Assembly: GCA_937997635.1 (NCBI GenBank)
Contig: CALLFA010000027.1
Span: forward strand, 1 to 64,000
Length of the DNA stretch: 64,000 nt
Reading direction: 5' to 3'
DNA from: an uncultured Saprospiraceae bacterium
GTDB lineage: Bacteria > Bacteroidota > Bacteroidia > Chitinophagales > Saprospiraceae
A program made the translations under genes and the position numbers. The notes beneath the pieces are model-generated. The model did no database searches, had not been told where the DNA came from, and was given only the letters and a program-made list of their open reading frames with translations. Positions 36,334 to 45,718 of this stretch are shown piece by piece (position 1 is the stretch's first letter; each line of letters begins with the position of its first letter).

Positions 36334-36657
36334 ATGGCATTTGAATTCACAGACAAAAATTTTAAGGAAACCGCTCTTGACAATGGCAACGTCTCAGTTG
36401 TTGATTTTTGGGCAGAGTGGTGTGGTCCATGTCGCTTGATTGGACCAATCATTGAGGATCTTGCAAAAGATTTTGATGGTAAAGCGCTAATTGGTAAAGT
36501 CAACGTTGACGAAAACCCAGAAACTTCTATGAAGTATAGCGTAAGAAGCATACCAACTATTCTGTTCATTAAGGACGGAGAAGTTGTTGACAAACATGTA
36601 GGCACGGCTACGAAAGCTGCTCTACAAGGGAAGCTCGAAGCTATTCTACAGAACTAG
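36334..36657 (+). CDS. trxA: Thioredoxin
   Basis: 107 residues with the exact classical active site WAEWCGPCR (Cys30, Cys33), the buried Asp in VVDFWA, and the cis-Pro in RSIPTILF. It is the cytoplasmic disulfide reductase serving ribonucleotide reductase, peroxiredoxins and MsrA (an MsrA gene is at 58807). A strong intrinsic terminator follows. Confidence 0.96.
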   Translation: MAFEFTDKNFKETALDNGNVSVVDFWAEWCGPCRLIGPIIEDLAKDFDGKALIGKVNVDENPETSMKYSVRSIPTILFIKDGEVVDKHVGTATKAALQGKLEAILQN

Positions 36658-36683
36658 AATAGAAAAAATCTGAAAATAAACAG

Positions 36684-36720
36684 AGCCTTTGTTCAATAAT
36701 TGGACAAAGGCTTTTGTTTT
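36684..36720 (+). terminator. Rho-independent terminator of trxA
   Basis: A 12-bp stem (AGCCTTTGTTCA with TGGACAAAGGCT, one T-G wobble), 5-nt loop and a T-rich tail TTTTGTTTT. It ends 40 bp before the DUF58 gene start. Confidence 0.9.
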
Positions 36721-36759
36721 ATAAGGGTATTTGTCACAACTGAATCTTATTTTTGTTCA

Positions 36760-37686
36760 ATGAGTTTTTTCGAACAGTATAACCTAAAGAAATTTGACAA
36801 TCTAGAGCTACTGGCCAAACAGGTCGTTGAGGGCTTCATCATTGGTTTGCATAAAAGTCCGTTTCATGGGTTTTCTGTTGAATTTGCAGAACATCGATTG
36901 TACAATCCAGGTGAATCCACTAAAAATATTGACTGGAAGGTATATGCTCGAACAAATAAAATGTTTGTCAAAAAGTACGAGGAAGAAACCAATTTACGCT
37001 GTCAAATCATTATAGACAGTTCTTCGTCCATGTATTTTCCGGAAAAACCATCCGATAAAACAGATCACATCAATAAACTTCAATTTTCATCAATTGCAGC
37101 AGCTAGTTTGATGAATTTGTTGAAAAAGCAGCGGGATGCCTTTGGCTTGAGTCTTTTTGATTCTAGTCTCAATCTACAAGCACCTTGCAAGTCTAGTACT
37201 TCTCATTATAAATTAATGCTGACCTATCTAGACAAATTGATTAACGAACCTGAAATGAAGAAAACGACATCTGCAGCTGATGCCATTCATCAAATTGCAG
37301 ATGCGATTCACAAACGATCACTGGTCGTAATATTCAGTGACATGTTTGACAAAGGCGATAATCAAGAAGGATTGTTTGCGGCACTTCAACACTTGAAACA
37401 CAACAAACACGAAGTCATTTTATTTGATGTGGTAGATAAAAAACTTGAAGTAGAATTTGAGTTTGAAAATAGACCATATTTATTCGTGGACATGGAAAGT
37501 GGTGAAGAAATCAGACTACAGTCCAATGAAGTCAAAGAATTGTACCAAAATAAAATTGCAGGTATGAAAGAAGATCTGAAGCAGAAATGCTTACAGTATA
37601 AAATAGACTACGTCGAAGCTGATATCAATGTAGGTTATACACAGATATTGCAAAACTATTTGGTCAAGAGAAGTAAAATGATTTGA
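36760..37686 (+). CDS. DUF58 domain protein (VWA-like)
   Basis: Start at ATG 36760 (MSFFEQYNLKK); the frame extends 20 residues up into the trxA terminator, which is not credible. The ~308-residue protein has the DUF58 core GLHKSPFHGFSVEFAEHRLY and YNPGESTKNIDWKVYART, then a VWA-type strand with IIDSSSSMYF (MIDAS-like DxSxS). DUF58 proteins usually partner with MoxR-type AAA ATPases and VWA/BatA proteins; none is encoded here. PPK2 follows after 18 nt. Confidence 0.88.
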   Translation: MSFFEQYNLKKFDNLELLAKQVVEGFIIGLHKSPFHGFSVEFAEHRLYNPGESTKNIDWKVYARTNKMFVKKYEEETNLRCQIIIDSSSSMYFPEKPSDKTDHINKLQFSSIAAASLMNLLKKQRDAFGLSLFDSSLNLQAPCKSSTSHYKLMLTYLDKLINEPEMKKTTSAADAIHQIADAIHKRSLVVIFSDMFDKGDNQEGLFAALQHLKHNKHEVILFDVVDKKLEVEFEFENRPYLFVDMESGEEIRLQSNEVKELYQNKIAGMKEDLKQKCLQYKIDYVEADINVGYTQILQNYLVKRSKMI

Positions 37687-37704
37687 TAAACGAAGACTAC
37701 AGAA

Positions 37705-38451
37705 ATGATAAAATTAAGCGACTACTCAACTTTACCACCTGAAGACTTAGACAAAGGGGATGCTAAAAAACTAACAAATAAGTACGCTGAAGAAATCGGA
37801 GAGTTGCATACCAAGATGGCTGCACATGGTGAGCACAGCTTACTGATGATATTGCAAGGAATGGATGCCAGTGGTAAAGATGGTGCTGTAAGAGATGTCT
37901 TCAAAGATTGTCTCCCAACAGTGATGACAGCTCAATCGTTTAAAAAGCCGACTGAAGAAGAATTTGCCCATGACTTTTTATGGAGATGTCATAAATTGGC
38001 TCCTAGAAAGGGCAGAACCCAAATATTCATCAGATCACATTACGAAGATGTATTGATACAACGTGTACACAATTGGATAGATGACGATCGCGTGGCTATG
38101 AGAATGGAAGCCATCAATGCATGGGAAAAATTACTAGTCGCTGACAACAATACAACGATTCTAAAATTCTACTTGCACTTGAGTTACGATCAACAAGAAA
38201 TAGAATTGCAACAGCGTATTGACGAGAAGGATAAGCATTACAAACACAATGACGGTGACTGGGAAGAGCGCAAACATTGGGACAAATACATGGAATGCTT
38301 TGAAGACGTGTTTAATAAATGTGGAGACATTCCATGGCATATTATACCTGTTGATAAACGATGGTACCGCAGTTACCTGATCGCTAAAATAGTCAAAGAA
38401 ACGATGGAGTCTTGGGAATTAGATTATCCACCATTAGTGAGAGATGAATAA
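37705..38451 (+). CDS. Polyphosphate kinase 2 family protein
   Basis: 248 residues. Walker A is GMDASGKDG (residues 52-60), followed by a lid region with HDFLWRCHKLAPRKG and the Walker B-like FIRSHYEDVL, where the usual NRS(H/Y)YED of PPK2 reads IRSHYED. PPK2 enzymes phosphorylate nucleoside mono- or diphosphates using polyphosphate. One-domain length suggests an NDP- or NMP-kinase type; which class cannot be read safely. Its stop overlaps the S4 gene by 8 bp. Confidence 0.9.
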   Translation: MIKLSDYSTLPPEDLDKGDAKKLTNKYAEEIGELHTKMAAHGEHSLLMILQGMDASGKDGAVRDVFKDCLPTVMTAQSFKKPTEEEFAHDFLWRCHKLAPRKGRTQIFIRSHYEDVLIQRVHNWIDDDRVAMRMEAINAWEKLLVADNNTTILKFYLHLSYDQQEIELQQRIDEKDKHYKHNDGDWEERKHWDKYMECFEDVFNKCGDIPWHIIPVDKRWYRSYLIAKIVKETMESWELDYPPLVRDE

Positions 38452-38854
38452 AGTTAGAGTCGACAAATGGTTGTGGTCTATTCGGATTTTCAAGTCTCGG
38501 ACAATGTCGACCAATGCAGCCAAAGCAGGGAAAATCAAGTTAGGAGAAACAACACTTAAACCATCCAGTGGCATTGAAGTCGGACAGATTATTTCTGTGA
38601 AAAAGAATGGATTCAATTTTCAATTTGAGGTACTTAAGTTGATCGAAAAAAGAGTTTCAGCGACACTAGCTGCTGATTGTTATGAGAACAAAACTCCAGA
38701 AGAAGAAATGCACAAATACGAAACATGGTATGTCGGTAAAGCACAGCCAGAGCGCAGAGAACGAGGAGCTGGAAGGCCTACGAAAAAAGAGCGTCGAGAG
38801 ATTGAGGGTTTCAAGGATGAATATTTTGCGTTTGATGAGTTTGATGAGGATTGA
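38444..38854 (+). CDS. S4-domain RNA-binding protein (Hsp15-like)
   Basis: 136 residues. The N-terminal S4 domain reads VRVDKWLWSIRIFKSRTMS, the RNA-binding helix pair, followed by AAKAGKIKLGETTLKPS. A basic Arg/Lys-rich segment (~100-122) and an acidic tail (DEFDED) follow. Hsp15 (HslR) rescues 50S subunits carrying a stuck tRNA. It is co-transcribed with DUF58 and PPK2. Confidence 0.87.
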   Translation: MNKVRVDKWLWSIRIFKSRTMSTNAAKAGKIKLGETTLKPSSGIEVGQIISVKKNGFNFQFEVLKLIEKRVSATLAADCYENKTPEEEMHKYETWYVGKAQPERRERGAGRPTKKERREIEGFKDEYFAFDEFDED

Positions 38855-39137
38855 AAGGATCTGATTGGCAAGGCTTTGAACGTACGGTAGTGTTTGATTC
38901 GCTCCAGATTTTGGCCGCTCGCAATCCCTACGAGCTTGGCAGTTGGATTTATTGCATTTAGATTAATCGTAAGAAAGACCACCTCGTCAGTCGCTAATGG
39001 CAACTGCCACTCCTCCAAAGAGGAGAATTACATTTATCCTAATGACTAACTTGTCTTTTCATCCTTCGCTGAGGCGGGACGCCTGTGGCAACCTTTTAAT
39101 GCTGAGGCGGGACGCCTGCAGCGACATACTTTAATGC
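38855..39137. repeat. Intergenic repeats: a CTCCTC/GAGGAG palindrome and two GC-rich REP-like copies
   Basis: Between convergent genes. At 38979-39029 a block reading CCACCTCGTCAGTCGC leads to a perfect hairpin CTCCTC-CAAA-GAGGAG (39010-39025), unlike the surroundings. At 39067-39125 lie two copies of the GAGGCGGGACGCCT core, the second ending CTGCAGCGAC like the 31-kb array. No gene is visible in this stretch. Confidence 0.75.
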
Positions 39138-40820
39138 TTAATCCTCATTGACAGGACAATGCTCCAACAAGTATTTGGTAATTGTCGAATACAAATGCTT
39201 TCGAGTATTGTCGCCTTCATAGATCCCATGTGATCGATTGGGATAGATCATCAAATCAAATTGCTTGTCATGTTTGATCAATTCATTAATCAACATTTCT
39301 GCATTTTGGTAATGGACATTATCGTCTGCTGTCCCATGTATCAACAACAGATCACCTTCTAAATTCTTTGCGTAGCTAATGGGAGATCCTTCCAAAAAAT
39401 CTTCTGGATTCTCTTGGATTAGGCCCATGTACCGTTCTTGGTAAATATTGTCATAGGTCGGTTGATATGCTACAGCGGCAATTGCAACTCCAGTCTTGTA
39501 TATTTCTGGGTATCGAAACAGTAAATTCAAGGTCATAGATCCTCCTCCACTCCATCCCCAAACGGACGTTCTCTGTGAATCTATGTAGTCCCATTTCAAC
39601 ACTTCCTTGGCTGCTAAGGCTTGGTCTCTGGAATTAATGACGCCTATCTTTCGATAGATGCTTTTACGCCATTCACTCCCATTTAAAACTGGCGTACCTC
39701 TGTTGTCCATGTCGATAATGATGTATCCTTTTTGACTCATCATAATGTCCCACAGACTTGCATAGCTATCGTTGGCAACTTGTCCCCAAGGCTCACCGTA
39801 CACGTGGAATAGAACAGGATATTTTTTTGTTGGATCAAAATCAAATGGTTTTATCATGCGGCCATCTATGCGGACACCTTCTACTGTGGTGACATGAAAA
39901 AACTCTGTAGTTGGAAGGTCCAGTTTTGCTAATTTTCGTTTGATGATACTGTTGCTTATGAATGTCGAAATCGTTTTGTGAGATGGTAATTCAATAAGTC
40001 TCACTGATCTTGGTTCGGTAACAGACTCGTGAGTGTGAACGGCGAATTTTCCATTAGGAGCTACATTGTATCGATTCATGCCATTGAACTCTTTTGGCGT
40101 AATACGCTTCATAGAGCCTTTGCCATTAAGTGGGATATGATACAAATGTCGACGAGCTTTATGGTCTGGAGAAGCCATAAAATACAGATCATTTCTAGAG
40201 CTATTTTGTACTGAAGCGACATCATAGTCTCCTGGTGTGACTAATGTTTTATTGCCATTAGTCAAATTTATTTTATAGACGTGCCTCCAACCATCATTTT
40301 CAGTCATTCGTAAGATCGACATACCATCATCAGCACCAAACATATCTGTTCTCCCCCATCCTACAGCTGTTGGATCAGGATATTTCAAGTCGACCCATGT
40401 GTCTTCACGTTCTTCGTATAGCAATGTGGTTTCTTGAGATCTGATGTTGTATTTCCACATCTGCAAATGATTCTGATGTCTGTTCATTGTTTGAATGAGC
40501 AACACATCATTATTGATCCATTGAATTGCAGGAATATAACTGTCTTTCTTGAAATCAGGGATCGTTACCCATGTTGTCATTCCATCATTAATAGACACAA
40601 TGCCTATTTTAACCACAGAAGGATCTTCACCAACTTTTGGGTATTGAACGGGAATTAATTCAGGATAAATACTGTCCGTGTTGTTGATCATATTAAATAC
40701 GCCAGTACCTGCAGCATCTAACTGCCAGTAGGCAATGTGTGAACCCATATCGTTCCAGCGAAATCCATCTCTGGCTCCAAATTCTTCTTCATAGACCCAA
40801 TCAAACGTTCCGTTTATCAT
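39138..40820 (-). CDS. Dipeptidyl peptidase IV, C-terminal part (frameshifted gene)
   Basis: 560 residues that begin mid-gene: INGTFDWVYEEEFGARDGFRW is the conserved blade region with the two Glu that bind the substrate N-terminus. The alpha/beta-hydrolase has the catalytic Ser in GWSGGGSM, Asp in TADDNVHY and His in RSHGIYEG. The reading frame continues upstream of the ATG at 40820 as TGKITTLTTDGSRD, joining the N-terminal fragment at 40841-41395 if one T is added to a T-run at 40865-40868. Either a single-base error or a real frameshift. Intact, it would be a ~752-residue periplasmic DPP IV releasing X-Pro dipeptides. Confidence 0.88.
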   Translation of the reverse strand: MINGTFDWVYEEEFGARDGFRWNDMGSHIAYWQLDAAGTGVFNMINNTDSIYPELIPVQYPKVGEDPSVVKIGIVSINDGMTTWVTIPDFKKDSYIPAIQWINNDVLLIQTMNRHQNHLQMWKYNIRSQETTLLYEEREDTWVDLKYPDPTAVGWGRTDMFGADDGMSILRMTENDGWRHVYKINLTNGNKTLVTPGDYDVASVQNSSRNDLYFMASPDHKARRHLYHIPLNGKGSMKRITPKEFNGMNRYNVAPNGKFAVHTHESVTEPRSVRLIELPSHKTISTFISNSIIKRKLAKLDLPTTEFFHVTTVEGVRIDGRMIKPFDFDPTKKYPVLFHVYGEPWGQVANDSYASLWDIMMSQKGYIIIDMDNRGTPVLNGSEWRKSIYRKIGVINSRDQALAAKEVLKWDYIDSQRTSVWGWSGGGSMTLNLLFRYPEIYKTGVAIAAVAYQPTYDNIYQERYMGLIQENPEDFLEGSPISYAKNLEGDLLLIHGTADDNVHYQNAEMLINELIKHDKQFDLMIYPNRSHGIYEGDNTRKHLYSTITKYLLEHCPVNED

Positions 40821-40840
40821 GTCCCTACTGCCATCGGTTG

Positions 40841-41395
40841 TTAGTGTAGTAATCTTTCCTGTAGAAAATCTTCTAAGTACAAGTTAAAATCATGGACAAA
40901 AGCAACAGAGGAATTGTCTTTTGAAAATTTGGCGAACATTAAACTCGACGGATTAAATCCCTTTCCCAATTGACTTAACCTATCGGTAGTTAGATCAAAT
41001 ACCCAATAATCACCTTTGGTATTACTTCTCCATACTCTGCTCGTATTTGTAAATATCAGGACCTTAGTTTCATCTAAGGACAGACTAAAATCCTCTACAG
41101 ATATCACTTCACCAGAAAGTGTGTCTTTTAGTTGAGTACCAGATATATAAATATCTCTTTCTTGCGATGCAGAATTATAACGCACCAATTCATTGCCTCT
41201 CATCCCTTTTTCGATGATCACATAACTGTTGCCACCATCAATCCATTTGATAGGTTTCATGGACTGTTGACTAAACTCGCCATTATCATAAATCCGATCA
41301 AGTGTCAAGGGTGACGATTCAACCTGTTGAGACCACGTTGCGCTTGATTGAAAAATAAATGCACTGATAATACAGGTGAGCAAGTAAGTTTTCAT
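40841..41395 (-). CDS. Dipeptidyl peptidase IV, N-terminal part (frameshifted gene)
   Basis: 184 residues: signal peptide (cleavage near TWSQ) and the first beta-propeller blades of an S9B peptidase (LSLDETKVLIFTN, YWVFDLTTDRLSQLGKG, VAFVHDFNLYLED). The frame then runs into ERLLH and stops. In the -1 frame the sequence continues as FSTGKITTLTTDG, exactly what DPP IV has next. The sequence around the shift (GAA GAT TTT CTA) is not a classical slippery heptamer, so programmed frameshifting is unlikely. Confidence 0.87.
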   Translation of the reverse strand: MKTYLLTCIISAFIFQSSATWSQQVESSPLTLDRIYDNGEFSQQSMKPIKWIDGGNSYVIIEKGMRGNELVRYNSASQERDIYISGTQLKDTLSGEVISVEDFSLSLDETKVLIFTNTSRVWRSNTKGDYWVFDLTTDRLSQLGKGFNPSSLMFAKFSKDNSSVAFVHDFNLYLEDFLQERLLH

Positions 41396-41421
41396 GATAA
41401 TAAGATATTTAATATTGGTGA

Positions 41422-44247
41422 TTAGAATATGCCATCGAATTGATTTCTACCGTATTGGTATTTTAAAACATTACCTAATTGCGAAGAATTAACGGCGATA
41501 AGAAAATTAAATGTTCCTCGTGACGGCTGCCAATTAAAAGACATATTCCAACAATGAAGATTTCGTCTAAAGCCAAGCGAAGGATATACAAAACGCTTAT
41601 TTACAAAATCGTAAGAGAAATTACCAAGACTCAAATCCCAATTATCAGACAACGCAATGTTACCCTGAAATCGCAATGAATGTGCTGAAATTTCTGATAA
41701 TTTTTCATCATCTTCAGCAGTAACTCTATATGTTATGACATGAGAAACACTAAAATTATCAAATACCTCGAGTAAAGACAATCGCTTTTTCTTACCTTCT
41801 TCTAGACCCTCTTCACGATCTTGATCGATTCGTTCCGGAAATTGATCTCGTACAGAAGATCCAAAGGCTTGATTTCGCAATTCATTTTCTTGCTGGTCTA
41901 GCAATAAATCTTCATCTATAAATTCCTCTTCATTTTCTTCTTCTTGCTTTTTGTTTTTTCGCTTCAAGAACAATTCACGTATCTCTTTAAATCTAAATCT
42001 TGTTGTCAGCGTGGATTGAAAATTTTCTAGCCGCACAAGTCTTTTATTTTCTGACCAAACAGTTGTATTGATTCTTCGATTATTCTCTTCTATATAAGGG
42101 TCAAATCTAGCATTGAATGACAAGTTGGATACACCCTTAATGAGAGCTGCACTTCCATTAACAGATACTTGACTCCAGTTGAGTGAATCGGCGACTAAAT
42201 TATGGCTGCCATTTATACCTATCGTATTGAATATTTTGAAGGTCTTCACTTCTTCATCTTCTGTGCCTTTATTGGTTAGCCATTTGCCTTCAAAATTATT
42301 TGTAATCGAATAGGTCACTGCCATTTGGCGATCTCTTAAGGTGGGCCGACTAAATATTCCGCCATCGAAAGGCGTATACTCTTGCAAACTTGTTTCATCT
42401 TCTTCATCATTACGCACAACCCTCAGCAAGTCTCGGTTACTTGGTCTGAATGACAAACCTATACTGGGTTTAATTGTGTGTCGCAACCCTCTCAATCTTC
42501 CTTTAGAAAACAAGAGTGTTCCAAACAAATTGGTGGACAAGTTTGCATTAGCACTAAAATCTCTAAAGGCTGCAAAACCTGTATTAAACACATCATCTAT
42601 AAGCACTCTAGTGGTGTCAGCTTCATTTGTAAATGGATTAATACTGACTTCATCACGAGGATTAAATTCTCTTTCCAAAGTCTTTAACACCCAGTTCTCT
42701 GAATAATTAACTGAGGGACTAAATTGAAAATGTTTCAACACATTAAATGTAGCACTGGCATCTGCCTCATGCGACACGCCTGTTTGTAGTTTGTCCAATG
42801 TCTGTCGTGTGAATAATGTGGTATCCGTGGTACTCACAAAATTTCGAAGTTGAGAGTCATAACTCACATTAATTTTCTCATACCACTTTTCCTTTCCAGT
42901 GCCTGACTTTCGCTTGAATGGATTTATACGTCGCATTCTGAATTGGATATTCGGCAAGGTAAAATCTATACTTCTGGTTCTTGTGTTTTGAGAATGTCCC
43001 AAGGTTATATTCAAACTTAATGCATCAAATTCAGGTAGAGAATGACTAATTCTAAAATTGGAATTGATGATATTTTGAAGTTGCGATTGGGCGTCGTTGA
43101 AGTTATTTCGATCAAAATCATTTGTCGTAAATCTAAAATTTCCACCCACAGTAACATAAGGGTGAGCCTTACTGTCCTGGTTATGTGTCAAAGCAAAGCT
43201 GAAGGATTTATTAGCATTTCGCAACAGTTCACCTTGGACTTCTGTAAATTGAGCCGAATAGCCAAGTTGCAAATTACCTCTATACTTATATCGTTTTGCA
43301 TAGTTAGACCCTACGCGTAATCCCCAGGATCCTCTGGAATAAATATCACCAACAACCCTCAAATCCAGATAATCATTTAAAGCCCAGTAATAGCCAATTT
43401 CTCTAAATCCAAAACCCAATGTTTCTGATAATTCAAAGCCTTGTTGGCCACCGAAAATTATTCCTGAACGTTGTCCCTGAATGAGAGGCATAAACGCAAA
43501 TGGTATGAATAGTGGCGTAGGTATTCCAGCAATTTCTAATCTCGAAGGGCCGACAACTGCCAATTTATCTGGTATCAATTTCAGCTTACTTGCTCTGATT
43601 CCATAATGTGGAATAGGATGATTACAAGTCGTTATCAGCGAATTCTTATTGAAAATCACATCGTCTACAAATAGGCTGTCTTTAGCTTTACTGACAAATT
43701 TTGTAACTGCACCATGGACAACAAATTCACCTTGTTGACTAATTGCCTCGTAAACAATCCCTTTTTGGGTATCGAAATTATAACGGAGCTTTTCGTATTT
43801 AAACTCTTGTCCATTGGTAATGAAGGTCGGTTTTTCAAGAGCTTCACCATTCCGACCTTCTATACTTTGAGCCAGCGCTTCCTTTTTGACAAAATCAAAT
43901 ATGATGTATCCCGCCTTTATTTCATTTTCCTGATACTTCACATACGCATTGCCGACCAGATGAATCTGATTTTTTGGTATATCCACCCATTGGGTATCAA
44001 TCGAGCCATGTTCAATATTGCCTTCAAAGCTATCTTCTGAAATTGGGATAAAAACTGAGGTATCAACAGTAGCTCCAGGAAAGGTGTCAAGTCCAGCAGG
44101 AATCGTATCAAAGGAGAAATCAGTTTGCGTCCCATTGAATGACGGTACTGGTTGTTGACCGTTGAGAAAAGAAAAATTACATATTACGAAAATTAGTACT
44201 ATGTAATAATCTAATTTCAAGCTATTTATGTTATTTTTACTACTCAA
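41422..44247 (-). CDS. lptD: LptD-like outer-membrane LPS-assembly protein
   Basis: 941 residues. A hydrophobic lead (KLDYYIVLIFVICNFSFLNG) serves as signal peptide; the only start codons near it are TTG (44247, 44220), so the exact start is uncertain. An OstA/LptA-like beta-jellyroll spans ~85-200 (GNAYVKYQENEIKAGYIIFD). The rest is a large beta-barrel with IPFAFMPLIQGQRSG, typical of Bacteroidota LptD-like proteins, interrupted by a charged loop near 765-810. LptD inserts LPS in the outer leaflet. It is divergent from the amidase gene and 26 bp upstream of the DPP IV gene. Confidence 0.83.
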   Translation of the reverse strand: MSSKNNINSLKLDYYIVLIFVICNFSFLNGQQPVPSFNGTQTDFSFDTIPAGLDTFPGATVDTSVFIPISEDSFEGNIEHGSIDTQWVDIPKNQIHLVGNAYVKYQENEIKAGYIIFDFVKKEALAQSIEGRNGEALEKPTFITNGQEFKYEKLRYNFDTQKGIVYEAISQQGEFVVHGAVTKFVSKAKDSLFVDDVIFNKNSLITTCNHPIPHYGIRASKLKLIPDKLAVVGPSRLEIAGIPTPLFIPFAFMPLIQGQRSGIIFGGQQGFELSETLGFGFREIGYYWALNDYLDLRVVGDIYSRGSWGLRVGSNYAKRYKYRGNLQLGYSAQFTEVQGELLRNANKSFSFALTHNQDSKAHPYVTVGGNFRFTTNDFDRNNFNDAQSQLQNIINSNFRISHSLPEFDALSLNITLGHSQNTRTRSIDFTLPNIQFRMRRINPFKRKSGTGKEKWYEKINVSYDSQLRNFVSTTDTTLFTRQTLDKLQTGVSHEADASATFNVLKHFQFSPSVNYSENWVLKTLEREFNPRDEVSINPFTNEADTTRVLIDDVFNTGFAAFRDFSANANLSTNLFGTLLFSKGRLRGLRHTIKPSIGLSFRPSNRDLLRVVRNDEEDETSLQEYTPFDGGIFSRPTLRDRQMAVTYSITNNFEGKWLTNKGTEDEEVKTFKIFNTIGINGSHNLVADSLNWSQVSVNGSAALIKGVSNLSFNARFDPYIEENNRRINTTVWSENKRLVRLENFQSTLTTRFRFKEIRELFLKRKNKKQEEENEEEFIDEDLLLDQQENELRNQAFGSSVRDQFPERIDQDREEGLEEGKKKRLSLLEVFDNFSVSHVITYRVTAEDDEKLSEISAHSLRFQGNIALSDNWDLSLGNFSYDFVNKRFVYPSLGFRRNLHCWNMSFNWQPSRGTFNFLIAVNSSQLGNVLKYQYGRNQFDGIF

Positions 44248-44287
44248 TTTTTGTCTTAATACACAAGGTATTCAAAAGGTCTTACAT

Positions 44288-45718
44288 ATGAAGGTACTTC
44301 ACACTGCATTTCGTCTTATTGTTGTTACAGGTATACTCTTGTTGAATGGCTTACAACACACGTATGCCTACAAAAACGAATCCAATAAAACAGCTGTTGT
44401 TAATAGAATCATAAAGTTTGATATTCAACGACTTACGGGAATTGGTGAACTCGACAAAATTGTGATTGATGCAGGTCATGGAGGCAAAGATCACGGATGT
44501 TCAGGAGCTCATTCCAAAGAAAAATTCATCGTTTTGGACATTGCTAAGAAACTTGGCGCTTTGCTAAAGAGCTATCATCCAGAAATCGAAGTAATATTTA
44601 CACGAGAAACAGACGTATTCATCCCATTGGATAGTCGAATTAAACTTGCGAATAAGAATAAAGCTGATCTTTTCATATCTATTCATGCCAATTACATTGG
44701 AAAACCACATGTCAATGGGACAGAAACTTATGTCATGGGCCTGCATAGAGCAGAAGACAACTTGGCAGTAGCAAAAAGAGAAAACTCATCCATATTGTAT
44801 GAATCTGATTACCAGTCTACCTATGGCGGTTATGATCCGAATTCGCCTGAAGCGCACATCCTGCTGTCTATGTTTCAAAACGCCTATTTGGACAAAAGCA
44901 TCAATTTTGCCACGAAGGTTGAAAATAGCTTCACTAATCGCACCCCACTAAAGAGCCGAGGTGTCAAACAAGCTGGTTTTTTGGTTCTTCGCAAAGCAAC
45001 CATGCCAAGCACACTTATTGAAACGGGGTTCTTAAGTAGCCGAAATGACGAGGCTTATCTGATGAGTAGTAATGGTCAAGATGAAGTTGCAGACGCCATT
45101 TTAAAAGCGATTACAGAGTACAAGCGAGAGATTAATGGCGAGTACTGGAATGAACAAAGCAATTCAATCTTGGTCACTAGTGAACCCATTCAACACACCG
45201 CAAAACCACCAGTAAGTACTGAATCAAAACCTACAAAGGTTACTGAAAGTAACACAGCAACAGAAGTGACTCAACAAACTGATATACAAGATGTTACTGC
45301 AAATAATTCATCAACTGAAAGCCATCCCAAAACAGCATCTGGAGCAACAGGTATAGCGGACCATTCAAAAGCGGTCCTAGTCAATTCTACTACTAAACCG
45401 AAAGAAGTGGTCACGCATACAACTACCTCTTCTGCCAGTGTGACAACATCAACTACACATACAGTTGCTCCATTAGACAATGGTAAAATATATAGAGTCC
45501 AGATTGGTGCAGGTAAAAACAAGCTTCTTGTTCAAAATTCTAAATTTCAAAACATCAACGATCTTGAAATTAGAAAGGAAAATGATTTGTATAAGTATGT
45601 GGTTGGGTACTATTCCAGTCTTGATGAGGCATTCGAGGCAAAAAAGGAGTTTATTAAGAAAGGGTTCAAAGGTTCATTTATTGTGGCTTACGAAGGCGAG
45701 CAGAGGACCGCTTTGTAG
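44288..45718 (+). CDS. N-acetylmuramoyl-L-alanine amidase with SPOR-like domain
   Basis: I start at ATG 44288 (MKVLHTAFRL), which gives a signal peptide ending at TYAY. Zinc amidase_3 domain follows: IVIDAGHGGKDHG with the first His, the Glu in TRETDVFIP, HANYIG with the second His, and STLIETGFLS with the catalytic Glu. A Thr/Ser-rich low-complexity linker (~295-400) leads to a C-terminal SPOR-like domain (YRVQIGAGKNKL...YKYVVGYYSSLDEA) that binds denuded glycan at the septum. It cleaves peptidoglycan stem peptides during cell separation. Confidence 0.92.
   Translation: MKVLHTAFRLIVVTGILLLNGLQHTYAYKNESNKTAVVNRIIKFDIQRLTGIGELDKIVIDAGHGGKDHGCSGAHSKEKFIVLDIAKKLGALLKSYHPEIEVIFTRETDVFIPLDSRIKLANKNKADLFISIHANYIGKPHVNGTETYVMGLHRAEDNLAVAKRENSSILYESDYQSTYGGYDPNSPEAHILLSMFQNAYLDKSINFATKVENSFTNRTPLKSRGVKQAGFLVLRKATMPSTLIETGFLSSRNDEAYLMSSNGQDEVADAILKAITEYKREINGEYWNEQSNSILVTSEPIQHTAKPPVSTESKPTKVTESNTATEVTQQTDIQDVTANNSSTESHPKTASGATGIADHSKAVLVNSTTKPKEVVTHTTTSSASVTTSTTHTVAPLDNGKIYRVQIGAGKNKLLVQNSKFQNINDLEIRKENDLYKYVVGYYSSLDEAFEAKKEFIKKGFKGSFIVAYEGEQRTAL

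Noticed and set aside
36748-36755. TATTTTTG as a promoter for the DUF58 gene
   Set aside because: The box ends 5 nt before the chosen ATG, the nearest TTTG is only 14 nt upstream, and it would make the transcript leaderless. It stays possible but unsupported.
40860-40872. Programmed -1 frameshift joining the two DPP IV fragments
   Set aside because: The in-frame sequence GAA GAT TTT CTA lacks an X XXY YYZ slippery heptamer, and DPP IV is not known to use recoding. A one-base deletion is simpler.
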